This document shows positions 8,735 to 17,834 of a stretch of 64,000 bases of DNA, in pieces (within the stretch, counting starts at the first letter, position 1; each line of letters starts with the position of its first letter). Made by a program: the position numbers and the translations under genes. The stretch spans positions 124,001 through 188,000 of the forward strand of contig NZ_VFTZ01000009.1 of NCBI RefSeq assembly GCF_006440775.1, read 5' to 3'. The notes below the pieces were generated by a model, which saw only the letters and a list, made by a program, of their open reading frames with translations, was not told the origin of the DNA and did no database searches. The DNA is from Mesorhizobium sp. B2-7-2. GTDB taxonomy: Bacteria > Pseudomonadota > Alphaproteobacteria > Rhizobiales > Rhizobiaceae.

Positions 8735-10087
8735 TCAGGTCGGAAAGATCATCCGAAAACAGACGCCGCCCTGCTTGCCGTCGAGCACCTCGACTTTGCC
8801 GCCATGCAGCTGCATCAGGTCGCGAACAAGGTTGAGGCCGAGGCCGGCGCCATGGTCCTGCGGATGCAGGCGATAGAAGGGCTCGAAGATCCGCTCTCGT
8901 TCGGATGCCGGCACGCCGTCGCCTTCGTCCAGCACATCGATCATCGCGGGCAGGCTTACGCTGATGGTGATCCGGCCGGCCTTGCCGCCATGGTCGATCG
9001 CGTTCTGGACGAGATTGGTCACGGCGCGTTCGATGGCCGTGCGGTCTCCGCGCGCGATGAGCTTTTCCTTTGCCGGCTCGAACGACATCTCGTAGCCGGC
9101 GGCAAAAGCCATCGGCGCCAGGTCGATCACGACGTTGCGGGCAAGAAGGACCAGGTCAACCGGCCCGAAATGCTCGGCCTGGCGATCGAGCCGCTGCAGG
9201 TCGAGCAACTGGTCGGCCAGCGTCGACAGCCGCGCGGCATCCTGCAACAGCCTGGCGCGCTCCGGTGTTGCCGGCAGCGCGGCGAGCCGGGTGTTGAGAA
9301 TGGCGACCGGCGTTCTGAGCTCATGCGCGGCATCGGTCAGGAAACGCTTGTGCTGTGCATAACCGGCATCGAGCCGCGACAAGGCGGCATTGACCGCATC
9401 GACCAGCGGCGTGACCTCCTTCGGCACCCCATCCAGCGGCAACTGCGCGCCGCGCTTGTCGATCTCGATCTGCTCCGCCGCGCGCGCCGCGTTGCCGAGG
9501 CCGGAAAGCGCACCGCGCACCACCCAGGGTGTCGCAAACAGCGTGGCGAGCGCCATCAGCCCGGCCAGCGGCAATATTCCCCACAGGAAAAGATTTGGCG
9601 CCTGTCCGAGCACCCGAAACAAAGCAAGCTTCCCCTTGGTGCCGCTCATGATCTGGACCTTGCCGGCCGCCGTGTCCGACCACCGGATCTTTCCGCCCGG
9701 CGGCGATGCTTCGCCGACGGCGGGGTCGATGCGGGCATCGCTGATATTATCCAGCAGGCCGACAAAAGGCTGGAATTTCGCCGGCACGGTTCCTTCCTGA
9801 AGCCGATTTCCTTGCTGGTCGCGGATGATGAACCAGAGGTCCGGGACATCCGAACGCAGCCTGGTCAGATCGGAATTTTCCTTCAGCGCCAACGCCCCGT
9901 CGGCGTCGCGCGTCACCGCATCCGCCAGCACATCCATCGTGCCGTCCTCGTAATCGTGCGATATGATCCCGGTGGCGAGCATTGCGCCGATAATGCCGGC
10001 GATGATCAGCGTCAGCATCACGCATTGCAGGACGGCAATGCGCAGCACCAGGCTCCATTTCAGCGAACGCGGCCGGCGCAAGCTCAT
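8735..10087 (-). CDS. Sensor histidine kinase
   Basis: This 450-residue membrane kinase has two transmembrane helices (about 14-42 and 166-190) that bracket a periplasmic sensor of roughly 120 residues. A HAMP-like region (about 190-245) follows, then the dimerisation helix with AAHELRTP (phospho-acceptor His255) and an HATPase domain with NLVQNAIDHG, DEGDGVP and GAGLGLNLV. It phosphorylates the adjacent OmpR-type regulator, whose stop codon overlaps its start. The signal is unknown. The membrane-lipid genes transcribed divergently from 10957 are possible targets. Confidence 0.93.
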   Translation of the reverse strand: MSLRRPRSLKWSLVLRIAVLQCVMLTLIIAGIIGAMLATGIISHDYEDGTMDVLADAVTRDADGALALKENSDLTRLRSDVPDLWFIIRDQQGNRLQEGTVPAKFQPFVGLLDNISDARIDPAVGEASPPGGKIRWSDTAAGKVQIMSGTKGKLALFRVLGQAPNLFLWGILPLAGLMALATLFATPWVVRGALSGLGNAARAAEQIEIDKRGAQLPLDGVPKEVTPLVDAVNAALSRLDAGYAQHKRFLTDAAHELRTPVAILNTRLAALPATPERARLLQDAARLSTLADQLLDLQRLDRQAEHFGPVDLVLLARNVVIDLAPMAFAAGYEMSFEPAKEKLIARGDRTAIERAVTNLVQNAIDHGGKAGRITISVSLPAMIDVLDEGDGVPASERERIFEPFYRLHPQDHGAGLGLNLVRDLMQLHGGKVEVLDGKQGGVCFRMIFPT

Positions 10088-10758
10088 GTGATCTCGCGCA
10101 GCAGGTAGCCGACGCCGCGAATGCCGTTGATGACGACCCCGCCATCGGCTTCGCTGAGCTTGCGGCGCAGCCGCGAGACATGGGTATCGAGCGCGTTGGA
10201 TTGGATCTCGTCGTCCAGCCCGAACACGGCTTCCATCAGGGCCTCGCGCTGCACCATGCGCCCCGTTCGCCGCATTAGCGCTTCCAGCACCAGCAGTTCG
10301 CGGCGCGGCAGGGCGAGCGGTTCGCCGCGGATCGAGGCTTCGCGGTGGCCGACGTCGAGCGAAACATGGCCGGAGCGGATGGTCTGGGCCTCGATCGCCG
10401 CCGGACGTCTCAGCAATGCTCGCAGCCGCGCCAGCAGTTCCTCGAAGGCGAAAGGCTTGGCCAGATAGTCGTCGGCGCCCATGTCGAGCCCGTCGACCTT
10501 GTCGGCGGTGTCGCCTCTGGCCGTCAGCATCAGCACCGGCGTCGTGTTCCTTGCTGCGCGAAGCTTCGGCACCAGCGTCAGCCCGTCGCCGCCCGGCAAC
10601 TGCCGGTCGAGCAGGATCGCGTCATAGCCGTCTACCGCCACGAACCCTTCCGCTTCCAGCAGCGAGCCGGCATGGTCGACCACCATGTCGTGCCGCCACA
10701 GTGCGGCCCGCAATGCCGAAACCATTTCCGGCTCATCCTCGACCAGCAGGATACGCAT
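10084..10758 (-). CDS. OmpR/PhoB-family response regulator
   Basis: This 224-residue regulator has a receiver domain (1-115) with the acidic pocket EDE at 7-9, phospho-acceptor Asp51 and conserved Lys101. A C-terminal winged helix (about 125-220) ends in the typical GVGYLL. It is the first gene of a two-gene operon with the histidine kinase (4-base ATGA overlap). The promoter must lie in the 198-base divergent interval to the PmtA-like gene. Control of that gene is plausible but not shown. Confidence 0.93.
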   Translation of the reverse strand: MRILLVEDEPEMVSALRAALWRHDMVVDHAGSLLEAEGFVAVDGYDAILLDRQLPGGDGLTLVPKLRAARNTTPVLMLTARGDTADKVDGLDMGADDYLAKPFAFEELLARLRALLRRPAAIEAQTIRSGHVSLDVGHREASIRGEPLALPRRELLVLEALMRRTGRMVQREALMEAVFGLDDEIQSNALDTHVSRLRRKLSEADGGVVINGIRGVGYLLREIT

Positions 10759-10956
10759 TCAACATCCCTTGCAATCCCTCGCCGGCCGATTATCGCGCCA
10801 AGATTGCGCAAACATGGCGCCGGTTCTCGCCGATGCGCGAGCCTTTTCTTTCGTGCCACCACGCGATGCGCAATGTCCATGCAATCCGCCACCCGCAAAC
10901 AGCGCCTTGTCGAATGCCGGGCAGCCCGATTCGCCCGCGCAAGCAATGAGGTCAAC

Positions 10957-11556
10957 ATGCCTGCAAGCGATGCTCTATCCTTCCTGATGGCCTGGACGCT
11001 GGCGCCGTTCCGGGTGGGTTCGGTCACGCCCTCGAGCCCGAGCCTAGCGGCGCTGATGACGCGCGAGATCGGTCCCGACTCAGGTCCGGTGCTGGAACTC
11101 GGGCCGGGCACAGGCCCCTTCACGCGCGCCCTGCTGCAGCGCGGGATCCGCGAAAACGACCTGACGCTGGTCGAGTCCGATCCGGATTTTGTCTCGCTGC
11201 TCGCGCGCCGCTTCCCGGCGGCGCGTATCGTCGAGATGGATGCGGCCGGCCTGCGCCATCTGCCGCTGTTCGATGGCCCGGTCGTCGGCGCGGCGGTCAG
11301 CGGACTGCCGTTTCGCCTGATATCGCCGCGCAAGTCATCCGCGATCCTGGAAGGCGTCTTTGCCAGTCTTCGGCCGGGCGCGGCGCTCTACCAATTCACT
11401 TATGGCCGCCGGTGTCCTTTCGACCAGACGGTGCTCGACAGGCTCGACCTCGAGGCGGTCCGTATCGGCGGCACCTTTCGCAACTTTCCGCCGGCGTCGG
11501 TCTATCGTGTCTCCAGGATCAAGAGCCTCGGCACCTATGACTGGCGCTTCGCATGA
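10957..11556 (+). CDS. PmtA-like phospholipid N-methyltransferase or related methyltransferase
   Basis: This 199-residue protein has the SAM motif VLELGPGTGPFTRAL (45-59) and the region GSVTPSSPSLA (21-31) found in rhizobial PmtA proteins and in KsgA-like relatives. PmtA converts phosphatidylethanolamine to methylated lipids and phosphatidylcholine. Length, N-terminal pattern and the C-terminal YQFTYG and PPASVYR words favour the PmtA group over rRNA dimethylases. GAGG at 10948-10951 supports the ATG. Its stop overlaps the start of the broken DedA gene in ATGA, linking two membrane-lipid functions. The exact lipid substrate is uncertain. Confidence 0.72.
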   Translation: MPASDALSFLMAWTLAPFRVGSVTPSSPSLAALMTREIGPDSGPVLELGPGTGPFTRALLQRGIRENDLTLVESDPDFVSLLARRFPAARIVEMDAAGLRHLPLFDGPVVGAAVSGLPFRLISPRKSSAILEGVFASLRPGAALYQFTYGRRCPFDQTVLDRLDLEAVRIGGTFRNFPPASVYRVSRIKSLGTYDWRFA

Positions 11557-12155
11557 CCGATCTCCTGTCGGCGGCACTCGGACTTGGCCTGATCGGGCGC
11601 CGCCTGTCTCGCTCTCACCGAAAAGATCCTGCCTGTGCCGCCGTCGCACGTGCTGCTGCTCTTTCTCGGCATGACCAGGGCGTCTGACTTGGCGGCACTC
11701 GGCGTCCTGCTGGCGGTGACGACCTTGGCTTCGACGGCCGGTTTGCCTGTTCTGGTGTTCGATGGCTGCCCGGCTCGGGCCTGCGCGCGCCGAAGCCCTC
11801 GTCGGGCGCTTCGGCCGCTATATTCCTTCGCCACGAAACCTATCTGCGTTTCTCCGGCGCCTACCGCCGCAACCAAATGCAAGCCTCGCTGCTGGCGCAG
11901 TTCGTGCCGACGGTGCGCAATTATCTGCCGATCGCCGCCGGCGCGCTGCGCCTGCCGGCCTTGTCATTCGCTTTGGCCACCTTGCTTGGCGCGATGCTGT
12001 GGAACGCCGGCTTCCTTCTTGCCGGCTATGCGATGCGCGACGGCGTCCACGATCTGCCGACGGTGGCGCTTCGCATCATGGCGGTCGTGCTCGCGCTGGA
12101 AGTCACGTTCTTCATTGCGCTGCGCGCCCGCTGGCACCGCGTCGCAAGAGGCTAG
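11553..12155 (+). pseudogene. DedA/VTT-family membrane protein, frameshifted three times
   Basis: A DedA-type protein of about 200 residues can be read only by changing frame three times. The shifts lie near 11595-11598 (GGG where GG fits), 11739-11742 (TTT where TT fits) and 11821-11825 (TT where T fits). Each removes one surplus base, and together they restore the original frame. The repaired product includes EKILPVPPSHVLLLFLGM, VGRFGRYI, LAQFVPTVRNYLPIAAG and two C-terminal hydrophobic helices. DedA proteins are lipid-carrier flippases. Surplus bases in short homopolymers also fit sequencing error, so the gene may be intact in the organism. It is coupled (ATGA) to the PmtA-like gene. Confidence 0.75.
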
Positions 12156-12224
12156 GAGTTGCCGGCGTGAACAAGCCGGCTGCGCCCGCTTCCTTTCCCG
12201 CGCGCGCCGGTGTTTAGTCCGGCC

Positions 12225-13136
12225 ATGGCTTTCACCATCCGCCAATTGCAGTTCTTCGTCGCCGTCGCCGAGCAGGGCACCGTCTCGGGCGCCGCGCAGA
12301 ACCTGTCGATTTCCCAGTCCTCGGTCACCGAGGCGATCAAGGAGCTAGAGAGCGATCTCGGCGTCGAGCTCTTCGAGCGCCATCCGCGCGGCTTGAACAT
12401 CACCCATAAGGGCCACCAGTTCCTGCGCCACGCGACCAAGATCCTGGCCGACGTTTCCGACGCGCGCCGCTCTTTCTCCAGCGAGCAGGCCGCCGCCGGC
12501 GGCCGTCTGCAGCTCGGCGTCACCTCGCTGGTCGCCGGCTATGTGCTGTCCGACCTGCTCGCCCGCTACCGGCGCGCCTATCCCGGCGTCGAGGTCTCGG
12601 CAATCGAGGACAATGGCGATTATCTCGAGCACCTTCTGGTCGGCGGCAAGCTCGACATCGCCGTCATGGTGACGTCCAATCTGCGCGACCGAACGGCGCT
12701 GCAGTCGGAAATCCTGGAAGTTTCGGCCTACCGACTGTGGATTCCGCTCAGCCACAGGCTCGCCAGCGCCGACATCATCGGGGTCAATGACATCGTCTCC
12801 GAGCCGCTGATCATGCTTACCGTCGACGAGATCGAGGAGAACACCGGCAAGCTGCTGTCGGCGATCGGCGCCAGGCCGCATGTCGCCTTCCGCACCCGCT
12901 CGGTCGAGGCGGTGCGCAGTCTGGTCGCCACCGGCGCCGGCGTGGCGCTGCTGCCCGACCTCGTCTACAGGCCCTGGTCGCTGGAAGGCGATCGCATCGA
13001 ATCGCGCGACGTTTCCGGCTCGCTGCCGGTGGTTCAGGTCGGCACGGTCTGGCGTCGCGGCTCCGCCCTGCCGCAGGCGGCTCGCGATTTCATCGGCCTC
13101 GCGCAGTCGCAGCGCATGGTGCGCCAGCGGCCGTGA
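12225..13136 (+). CDS. LysR-family transcriptional regulator
   Basis: This 303-residue LysR-type regulator has an N-terminal helix-turn-helix (about 3-60, with GTVSGAAQNLSISQSSVTEA) and a periplasmic-binding-like effector domain (about 90-295). The ATG at 12225 is used because MAFTIRQLQFF matches the family N-terminus. It lies upstream of, and in line with, the putrescine-type importer and aldehyde dehydrogenase genes, separated by 283 bases of palindromic sequence. It is therefore a candidate regulator of that block. Its effector is unknown. Confidence 0.9.
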   Translation: MAFTIRQLQFFVAVAEQGTVSGAAQNLSISQSSVTEAIKELESDLGVELFERHPRGLNITHKGHQFLRHATKILADVSDARRSFSSEQAAAGGRLQLGVTSLVAGYVLSDLLARYRRAYPGVEVSAIEDNGDYLEHLLVGGKLDIAVMVTSNLRDRTALQSEILEVSAYRLWIPLSHRLASADIIGVNDIVSEPLIMLTVDEIEENTGKLLSAIGARPHVAFRTRSVEAVRSLVATGAGVALLPDLVYRPWSLEGDRIESRDVSGSLPVVQVGTVWRRGSALPQAARDFIGLAQSQRMVRQRP

Positions 13137-13354
13137 TCAAGCAATTCCAGGAAAAGTGTGGAGCGGTTGGGTTCGGCGACTTCGCCGTAGCCCTCCGTCC
13201 GGAATTGCGTCAAAAAGTATCGGTAAAACCGATATCGGCTTTCTGATAAATGAATTTGCGAAACCGGATTTTTCACCGCACTTTCGCTCAGGGAACAAAG
13301 CTGCGCCCCGAGAGCGCTGCCGTCGGAGCATGAAGCTCCGACCCTTTGTAGTTT

Positions 13355-13401
13355 GCGCATGATCCTTTCCGAAAACCGAGCCGGTTTTCGGGGTCATGCG
13401 C
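13355..13401. repeat. Palindromic intergenic element
   Basis: The outer arms GCGCATGA (13355-13362) and TCATGCGC (13394-13401) and the inner arms CGAAAACC (13370-13377) and GGTTTTCG (13383-13390) form a nested hairpin. Elements of this pattern recur between genes in many Rhizobiales. The word GGAATTGCGTCAAA at 13201-13214 in the same gap recurs at 53707-53720. The gap 13137-13419 holds no gene. It must also contain the promoter for the substrate-binding protein, whose ribosome site GGGAGA is at 13408-13413. Confidence 0.75.
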
Positions 13402-13419
13402 CAAAATGGGAGATCGATA

Positions 13420-14574
13420 ATGAATGCATTCCTGAAGTCGTGCACGGCGCTGACTGTCGCGCTGACTTTTTCCGCGCAGGCCATGGCCCAGGTCAAGGAA
13501 CTCGGCAAGGGCGAGGGCGAGGTCAACATCGTTGCCTGGCCGGGCTATATCGAGCGCGGCGAGACCGACAAGGGCTATGACTGGGTGACGGCTTTCGAGA
13601 AGGAAAGCGGTTGCAAGGTCAACGTCAAGACCGCCAACACCTCGGACGAGATGGTCTCGCTGATGAACGAAGGCGGCTTCGACCTGGTCACCGCATCGGG
13701 CGATGCTTCACTGCGCCTCGTTGCCGGCAAGCGTGTGCAGCCGATCAACACCGATCTCATCCCAAGCTGGAAGACCGTCGACGACCGGCTGAAGGACGCG
13801 CCCTGGTTCACCGTCGACAAGGTGCATTACGGCGTTCCCTACCAGTGGGGTCCGAACATCCTGATGTACAACACCGAAGTCTTCAAGGAAGCGCCCAAGA
13901 GCTGGAACGTCGTCTTCGAGGAGATGAAGCTGCCCGACGGCAAGTCGAACAAGGGCCGCGTCCAGGCCTATGACGGCCCGATCCATATCGCCGACGCCGC
14001 CAACTATTTGATGTTCCACAAGCCGGAGCTCGGCATCAAGGACCCCTACGAGCTCAACGAGGACCAGTACAAGGCGGCGCTCGAGCTCTTGCGCACGCAG
14101 CGCACGCTGGTCGGCCGCTACTGGCATGATGCCGCGATCCAGGTCGACGACTTCCAGAACGAGGGCGTGGTCGCTTCCGGCTCCTGGCCCTATCAGGTCA
14201 ACACGCTGGTCGCCGCCAAGAAGCCGGTCGCCTCGACCGTGCCGGAAGAGGGCGTCACCGGCTGGGCCGACACCACCATGATGGAAGCCGACGCCGCCCA
14301 CCCGAACTGCGCCTATATGTGGCTCGAGCATTCCTTGTCGCCGAAGGTCCAGGGCGACGTTTCGGCCTGGTTCGGCTCGCTGCCCGTCGTGCCCGCCGCC
14401 TGCAAGGGCAACGAGCTTTTGACCGACGAGGGTTGCAAGACCAACGGCTACGACAATTTCGACAAGATCAAGTTCTGGAAGACGCCGGTGTCGAAATGCG
14501 CCAGCCAGAACGACCAGTGCGTGCCCTATTACCGCTGGGTGTCGGACTATATCGGCGTCATCGGCGGCCGGTGA
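13420..14574 (+). CDS. Polyamine-type ABC transporter substrate-binding protein (YdcS-like)
   Basis: This 384-residue periplasmic protein starts with a signal peptide cleaved after AQA-MA near residue 24. It has the solute-binding fold of the spermidine/putrescine group (VNIVAWPGYIERG, then YGVPYQWGPNILMYNT). Length and order of neighbours match the E. coli ydcS-ydcT-ydcU-ydcV-patD locus. Several C-terminal cysteines (CKGNELLTDEGC, CASQNDQC) suggest a disulfide-stabilised end. It delivers the substrate, probably putrescine or a related amine, to the permeases encoded downstream. GGGAGA at suitable spacing sets the ATG at 13420. Confidence 0.86.
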   Translation: MNAFLKSCTALTVALTFSAQAMAQVKELGKGEGEVNIVAWPGYIERGETDKGYDWVTAFEKESGCKVNVKTANTSDEMVSLMNEGGFDLVTASGDASLRLVAGKRVQPINTDLIPSWKTVDDRLKDAPWFTVDKVHYGVPYQWGPNILMYNTEVFKEAPKSWNVVFEEMKLPDGKSNKGRVQAYDGPIHIADAANYLMFHKPELGIKDPYELNEDQYKAALELLRTQRTLVGRYWHDAAIQVDDFQNEGVVASGSWPYQVNTLVAAKKPVASTVPEEGVTGWADTTMMEADAAHPNCAYMWLEHSLSPKVQGDVSAWFGSLPVVPAACKGNELLTDEGCKTNGYDNFDKIKFWKTPVSKCASQNDQCVPYYRWVSDYIGVIGGR

Positions 14575-14582
14575 GCTCCCTT

Positions 14583-14696
14583 ACCCTCCTTGTGGGGAGG
14601 GTCGACGCGTAGCGTCGGGGTGGGGGTCAGCATGGACGTTGGCGCCAACCACCCCCACCCGCGGCTTCGCCGCGACCTCCCCATCGAGGGGAGGTA
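14583..14696. repeat. GC-rich mosaic palindromic element
   Basis: Several small hairpins are strung together: CCCTCC and GGAGGG, GACGC and GCGTC, then GTGGGGGT facing ACCCCCAC across the centre, GCGGC and GCCGC, and CCTCCCC and GGGGAGG at the end. It resembles the RIME-type mosaic elements of rhizobial genomes. It separates the substrate-binding gene from the ATPase gene and may set their relative expression. Confidence 0.75.
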
Positions 14697-14749
14697 GGGC
14701 GTCGTGCGAACTCACCTTCGTTTAACCGGCAACTGAACTGACTGGGCCC

Positions 14750-15748
14750 ATGACCTCTGCCGTTTCCTTCAAACAAGTCTCGCGCCATTTCGGCAGCGTG
14801 CGCGCCGTCGACGCTGTCGATCTCGACATCGTGGCCGGCGAGTTCTTCGCCATGCTCGGGCCGTCCGGGTCCGGCAAGACGACCTGCCTGCGTCTCATCG
14901 CTGGCTTCGAGCAGCCGACGGCAGGCTCGATCTCCATCTTCGGTGAGCGCGCCGAAGGCGTTCCGCCCTATCGCCGCAACGTCAACACCGTCTTTCAGGA
15001 CTACGCGCTGTTTCCGCATTTGAACGTGCTCGACAACGTCGCTTATGGCCTGATGGTCAAGGGCGTCGGCAAGGCCGAGCGGCTGAAGGCGGCCGAGGAA
15101 GCGCTCTCGCTGGTGCGCCTGCCGGGCTACGGCGCGCGCCGCCCCGGCCAGCTTTCCGGCGGCCAGCGCCAGCGCGTGGCGCTCGCCCGCGCGCTGGTCA
15201 ACCAGCCCAAGGTGCTTTTGCTCGACGAGCCGCTCGGCGCGCTCGACCTCAAGCTGCGCGAGAACATGCAGGAGGAGTTGAAGTCGCTGCAGAAAGTGCT
15301 CGGCATCACCTTCGTCTTCGTCACCCACGACCAGGGCGAGGCGCTGTCCATGGCCGATCGCGTCGCCGTCTTCAACGACGGCAAGATCATGCAGGTCGGC
15401 ACGCCGGAGGATATCTACCAGCGGCCGAACACGCGCTTCGTGGCCGATTTCGTCGGCTCGTCCAATGTGCTGCCGCCGGATTTCGTCCAGCGCTATGCGG
15501 GCCAACACCGCTGGGGCAGCCTGCGCCCGGAGTCGATCCGCATCTCCAGCGCGGCAAGCGGCAACGGCGTTGCCGCGCGCCTGGTCGGGACCAATTATCT
15601 CGGCGCCACGACAAGGCTGGCGCTCGATGCCGATGGGCTGAGGCTGCATGCGGTGCTGCCGGCGGGAATGGCGCTGCCGGCCGAGGGCGAGGCGGTGATG
15701 CTGACCTTCAACCGCGACAGCCTGCATCTGATGGACGAGCCGGCATGA
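14750..15748 (+). CDS. ABC transporter ATP-binding protein (PotA/YdcT-like)
   Basis: This 332-residue ATPase has Walker A GPSGSGKTT (37-45), Q-loop Gln83, signature LSGGQR (135-140), Walker B VLLLDEP (155-161) and a switch histidine in FVTHDQGEA. The C-terminal TOBE domain (about 245-330) is typical of polyamine/sugar ATPases. It energises import with the two permeases encoded at 15960-17730 and the binding protein at 13420. No strong ribosome site is seen before the ATG at 14750, but the family N-terminus agrees. Confidence 0.92.
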   Translation: MTSAVSFKQVSRHFGSVRAVDAVDLDIVAGEFFAMLGPSGSGKTTCLRLIAGFEQPTAGSISIFGERAEGVPPYRRNVNTVFQDYALFPHLNVLDNVAYGLMVKGVGKAERLKAAEEALSLVRLPGYGARRPGQLSGGQRQRVALARALVNQPKVLLLDEPLGALDLKLRENMQEELKSLQKVLGITFVFVTHDQGEALSMADRVAVFNDGKIMQVGTPEDIYQRPNTRFVADFVGSSNVLPPDFVQRYAGQHRWGSLRPESIRISSAASGNGVAARLVGTNYLGATTRLALDADGLRLHAVLPAGMALPAEGEAVMLTFNRDSLHLMDEPA

Positions 15749-15764
15749 TGAAGGTTTGCGCGAG

Positions 15765-15923
15765 GCCCCCCTCTCTGTCCTGCCGGACATCTCCCCCTCA
15801 AGGGGGGAGATTGGCTGTCCTGTCGGGTTTCGCCAATCTCCAACGTGGCAGGATGGGCGAGGCCGAGAAACTGCTGATCTCCCCCCCTGAGGGGGAGATG
15901 TCCGGCAGGACAGAGAGGGGGGC
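15765..15923. repeat. Long inverted-repeat element, family with 59900-60059
   Basis: Arms of 47 bp (15765-15811 and 15877-15923) are inverted copies with one difference; each carries GTCCTGCCGGACATCTCCCC or its complement. The arms flank a 65-base unpaired centre. A second copy with closely similar arms but a different centre lies at 59900-60059. The structure fits a miniature inverted-repeat or RIME-type element inserted between the ATPase and permease genes. Confidence 0.88.
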
Positions 15924-15959
15924 GAAGGATCGCGACCTCGGTTCGTACACGGTGGCGCC

Positions 15960-16925
15960 ATGACCGTCGCCGCCCTCAGTTCCAACCCCACCCCCGCCAT
16001 CCTGCCCGGCAGCGGCGGCATGCGTGGCGCGCTCTCCGACCTCTTCTGGCGCCGGCCAAAGCTGCTCCTCCTCCTGATGCTCGCCCCGCCGGTTCTCTGG
16101 CTGGGCATCGTCTATATCGGCTCGCTGTTCGCGCTGCTCCTGCAGAGCTTCTTCTCGATCGACGAGTTTTCCGGCCTCATCAACCGCGAGTTCACGCTGA
16201 AGACCTATGGCGACCTGTTGCAGGCCGCCAATCTCGACATCATCCTGCGCACGGTGACGATGGCGGCGCTGGTCACGCTTGCCTCGGCGATCATCGCTTT
16301 CCCCATCGCCTATTACGCGGCGCGCTATGCGCGCGGCCGCTGGAAGGCGCTGTTCTATCTCGGCGTCATGCTGCCGCTGTGGTCGAGCTACCTGGTCAAG
16401 ATCTACGCCTGGAAGCTGATCCTCGCCAAGGAAGGCATCCTCACCTGGCTGCTCGCCAAGCTGAACCTTCTGTGGCTGCTCGACGCGTGGCTGGCGCTGC
16501 CGATCGTCGGCGGCAACTCGCTGTCGGTCTCCTTCACCGGCACCTTCATCGTCTTCGTCTATGTCTGGCTGCCCTTCATGATCCTCCCCGTTCAGGCCGC
16601 GCTCGAGCGCGTGCCCGGCAATCTCGTCGAGGCCTCTTCCGATCTCGGCGCCTCACCCGGCCAGACCTTCCGCAATGTGCTGTTCCCGCTGGCGCTGCCC
16701 GGCATCGTCGCCGGGTCGATCTTCACCTTCTCGCTGACGCTCGGCGATTACATCATCCCGCAGATCATCGGCACCTCGCGGCTGTTCATCGGCCAGGCCG
16801 TCTATTCGCAGCAGGGCACCGCCGGCAACATCCCTTTGGCCGCCGCCTTCACCGTGGTGCCCATCGTCATCATGGGCTTCTACCTCTGGGGCGCCAAGCG
16901 CATGGGGGCTTTCGATGCGCTCTGA
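15960..16925 (+). CDS. ABC transporter permease (PotB/YdcU-like)
   Basis: This 321-residue inner-membrane permease has about six transmembrane helices, and the cytoplasmic EAA loop lies at about 224-247 ([17 protein letters not shown]). It belongs to the spermidine/putrescine importer group and pairs with the second permease, whose gene starts 11 bases before this one ends. Upstream lies the long inverted-repeat element, so its translation may depend on a local start site. The substrate is inferred from the operon. Confidence 0.9.
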   Translation: MTVAALSSNPTPAILPGSGGMRGALSDLFWRRPKLLLLLMLAPPVLWLGIVYIGSLFALLLQSFFSIDEFSGLINREFTLKTYGDLLQAANLDIILRTVTMAALVTLASAIIAFPIAYYAARYARGRWKALFYLGVMLPLWSSYLVKIYAWKLILAKEGILTWLLAKLNLLWLLDAWLALPIVGGNSLSVSFTGTFIVFVYVWLPFMILPVQAALERVPGNLVEASSDLGASPGQTFRNVLFPLALPGIVAGSIFTFSLTLGDYIIPQIIGTSRLFIGQAVYSQQGTAGNIPLAAAFTVVPIVIMGFYLWGAKRMGAFDAL

Positions 16926-17730
16926 CCGTGGTCAATCCGCTCCGCTCGGCCTGAAGATCGCCGCCGCCTGCGGCCTGCTCTTCCTGCATTTGCCGATCCT
17001 GCTGATCTTCGTCTATGCCTTCACGACGGAAGAGAAGAGTTTCGTCTGGCCCCCGCCGGGGCTCACCACGCAATGGTTCGCCGTCACCTGGAACCGGCCC
17101 GACGTCTGGGAGGCGCTGTCGCTGTCGGTCCGGGTCGCCGCCATCTCAACGGCAATCGCGCTGGTGCTGGGCACGCTCTGCGCGGCGGCCGTCTCGCAGA
17201 CGCGATTCTTCGGCCGCGAGGCTATCTCGCTGCTGGTCATCCTGCCGATCGCGCTGCCCGGCATCATCACCGGCATTGCGCTGCGCTCGGCCTTCGCGCT
17301 CGCCGATATCCCGTTCTCATTCTGGACGATCGTGCTCGGTCACGCGACCTTCTGCGTGGTCGTCGTCTACAACAACGCCGTCGCCCGCTTCCGCCGCACC
17401 TCGGGCTCGATGATCGAGGCTTCGATGGATCTCGGCGCCGACGGTTTCCAGACTTTTCGGCATGTCGTGCTGCCGAACATCGCAACCGCGCTGCTTGCCG
17501 GCGGCATGCTCGCCTTCGCGCTGTCCTTCGACGAGGTCATCGTCACCACCTTCACCGCCGGCCAGCAGCAGACCGTGCCGATCTGGATGCTGGAGGAGCT
17601 GATCCGCCCGCGCCAGCGCCCGGTCACCAATGTCGTGGCCATGGTCGTCGTACTGGTGACGTTACTGCCGATCCTCTTTGCCTATTACCTGACCCGCGAC
17701 GGCGATCAGATTGCGGGCAGTGGAAAATGA
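16915..17730 (+). CDS. ABC transporter permease (PotC/YdcV-like)
   Basis: This 271-residue permease has six predicted transmembrane helices and an EAA loop at about 168-190 ([20 protein letters not shown]). It overlaps the first permease gene by 11 bases, so the two are produced together and form the membrane heterodimer of the importer. It is followed by a 79-base inverted repeat before the aldehyde dehydrogenase gene. Confidence 0.9.
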   Translation: MRSDRGQSAPLGLKIAAACGLLFLHLPILLIFVYAFTTEEKSFVWPPPGLTTQWFAVTWNRPDVWEALSLSVRVAAISTAIALVLGTLCAAAVSQTRFFGREAISLLVILPIALPGIITGIALRSAFALADIPFSFWTIVLGHATFCVVVVYNNAVARFRRTSGSMIEASMDLGADGFQTFRHVVLPNIATALLAGGMLAFALSFDEVIVTTFTAGQQQTVPIWMLEELIRPRQRPVTNVVAMVVVLVTLLPILFAYYLTRDGDQIAGSGK

Positions 17731-17735
17731 AAAAC

Positions 17736-17814
17736 AGCGAATAGGGAGTAGCGAATAGCGAATAGGGAAATCGATGGCCCAACCCTACTCGCTATTCGCT
17801 ACTCCCTATTCGCT
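17736..17814. repeat. Long AT-richer inverted repeat
   Basis: Left arm 17736-17767 and right arm 17783-17814 are 32-bp inverted copies with a single mismatch, separated by 15 bases. Each arm is itself built of the repeated word GCGAATAG(GGAGTA), so it holds direct repeats within an inverted repeat. Its base composition is clearly lower in GC than its neighbours. It ends 20 bases before the aldehyde dehydrogenase start and would form a very stable hairpin in the operon mRNA. Confidence 0.9.
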
Positions 17815-17834
17815 CCTGTTAAGGGAGAAATCCA

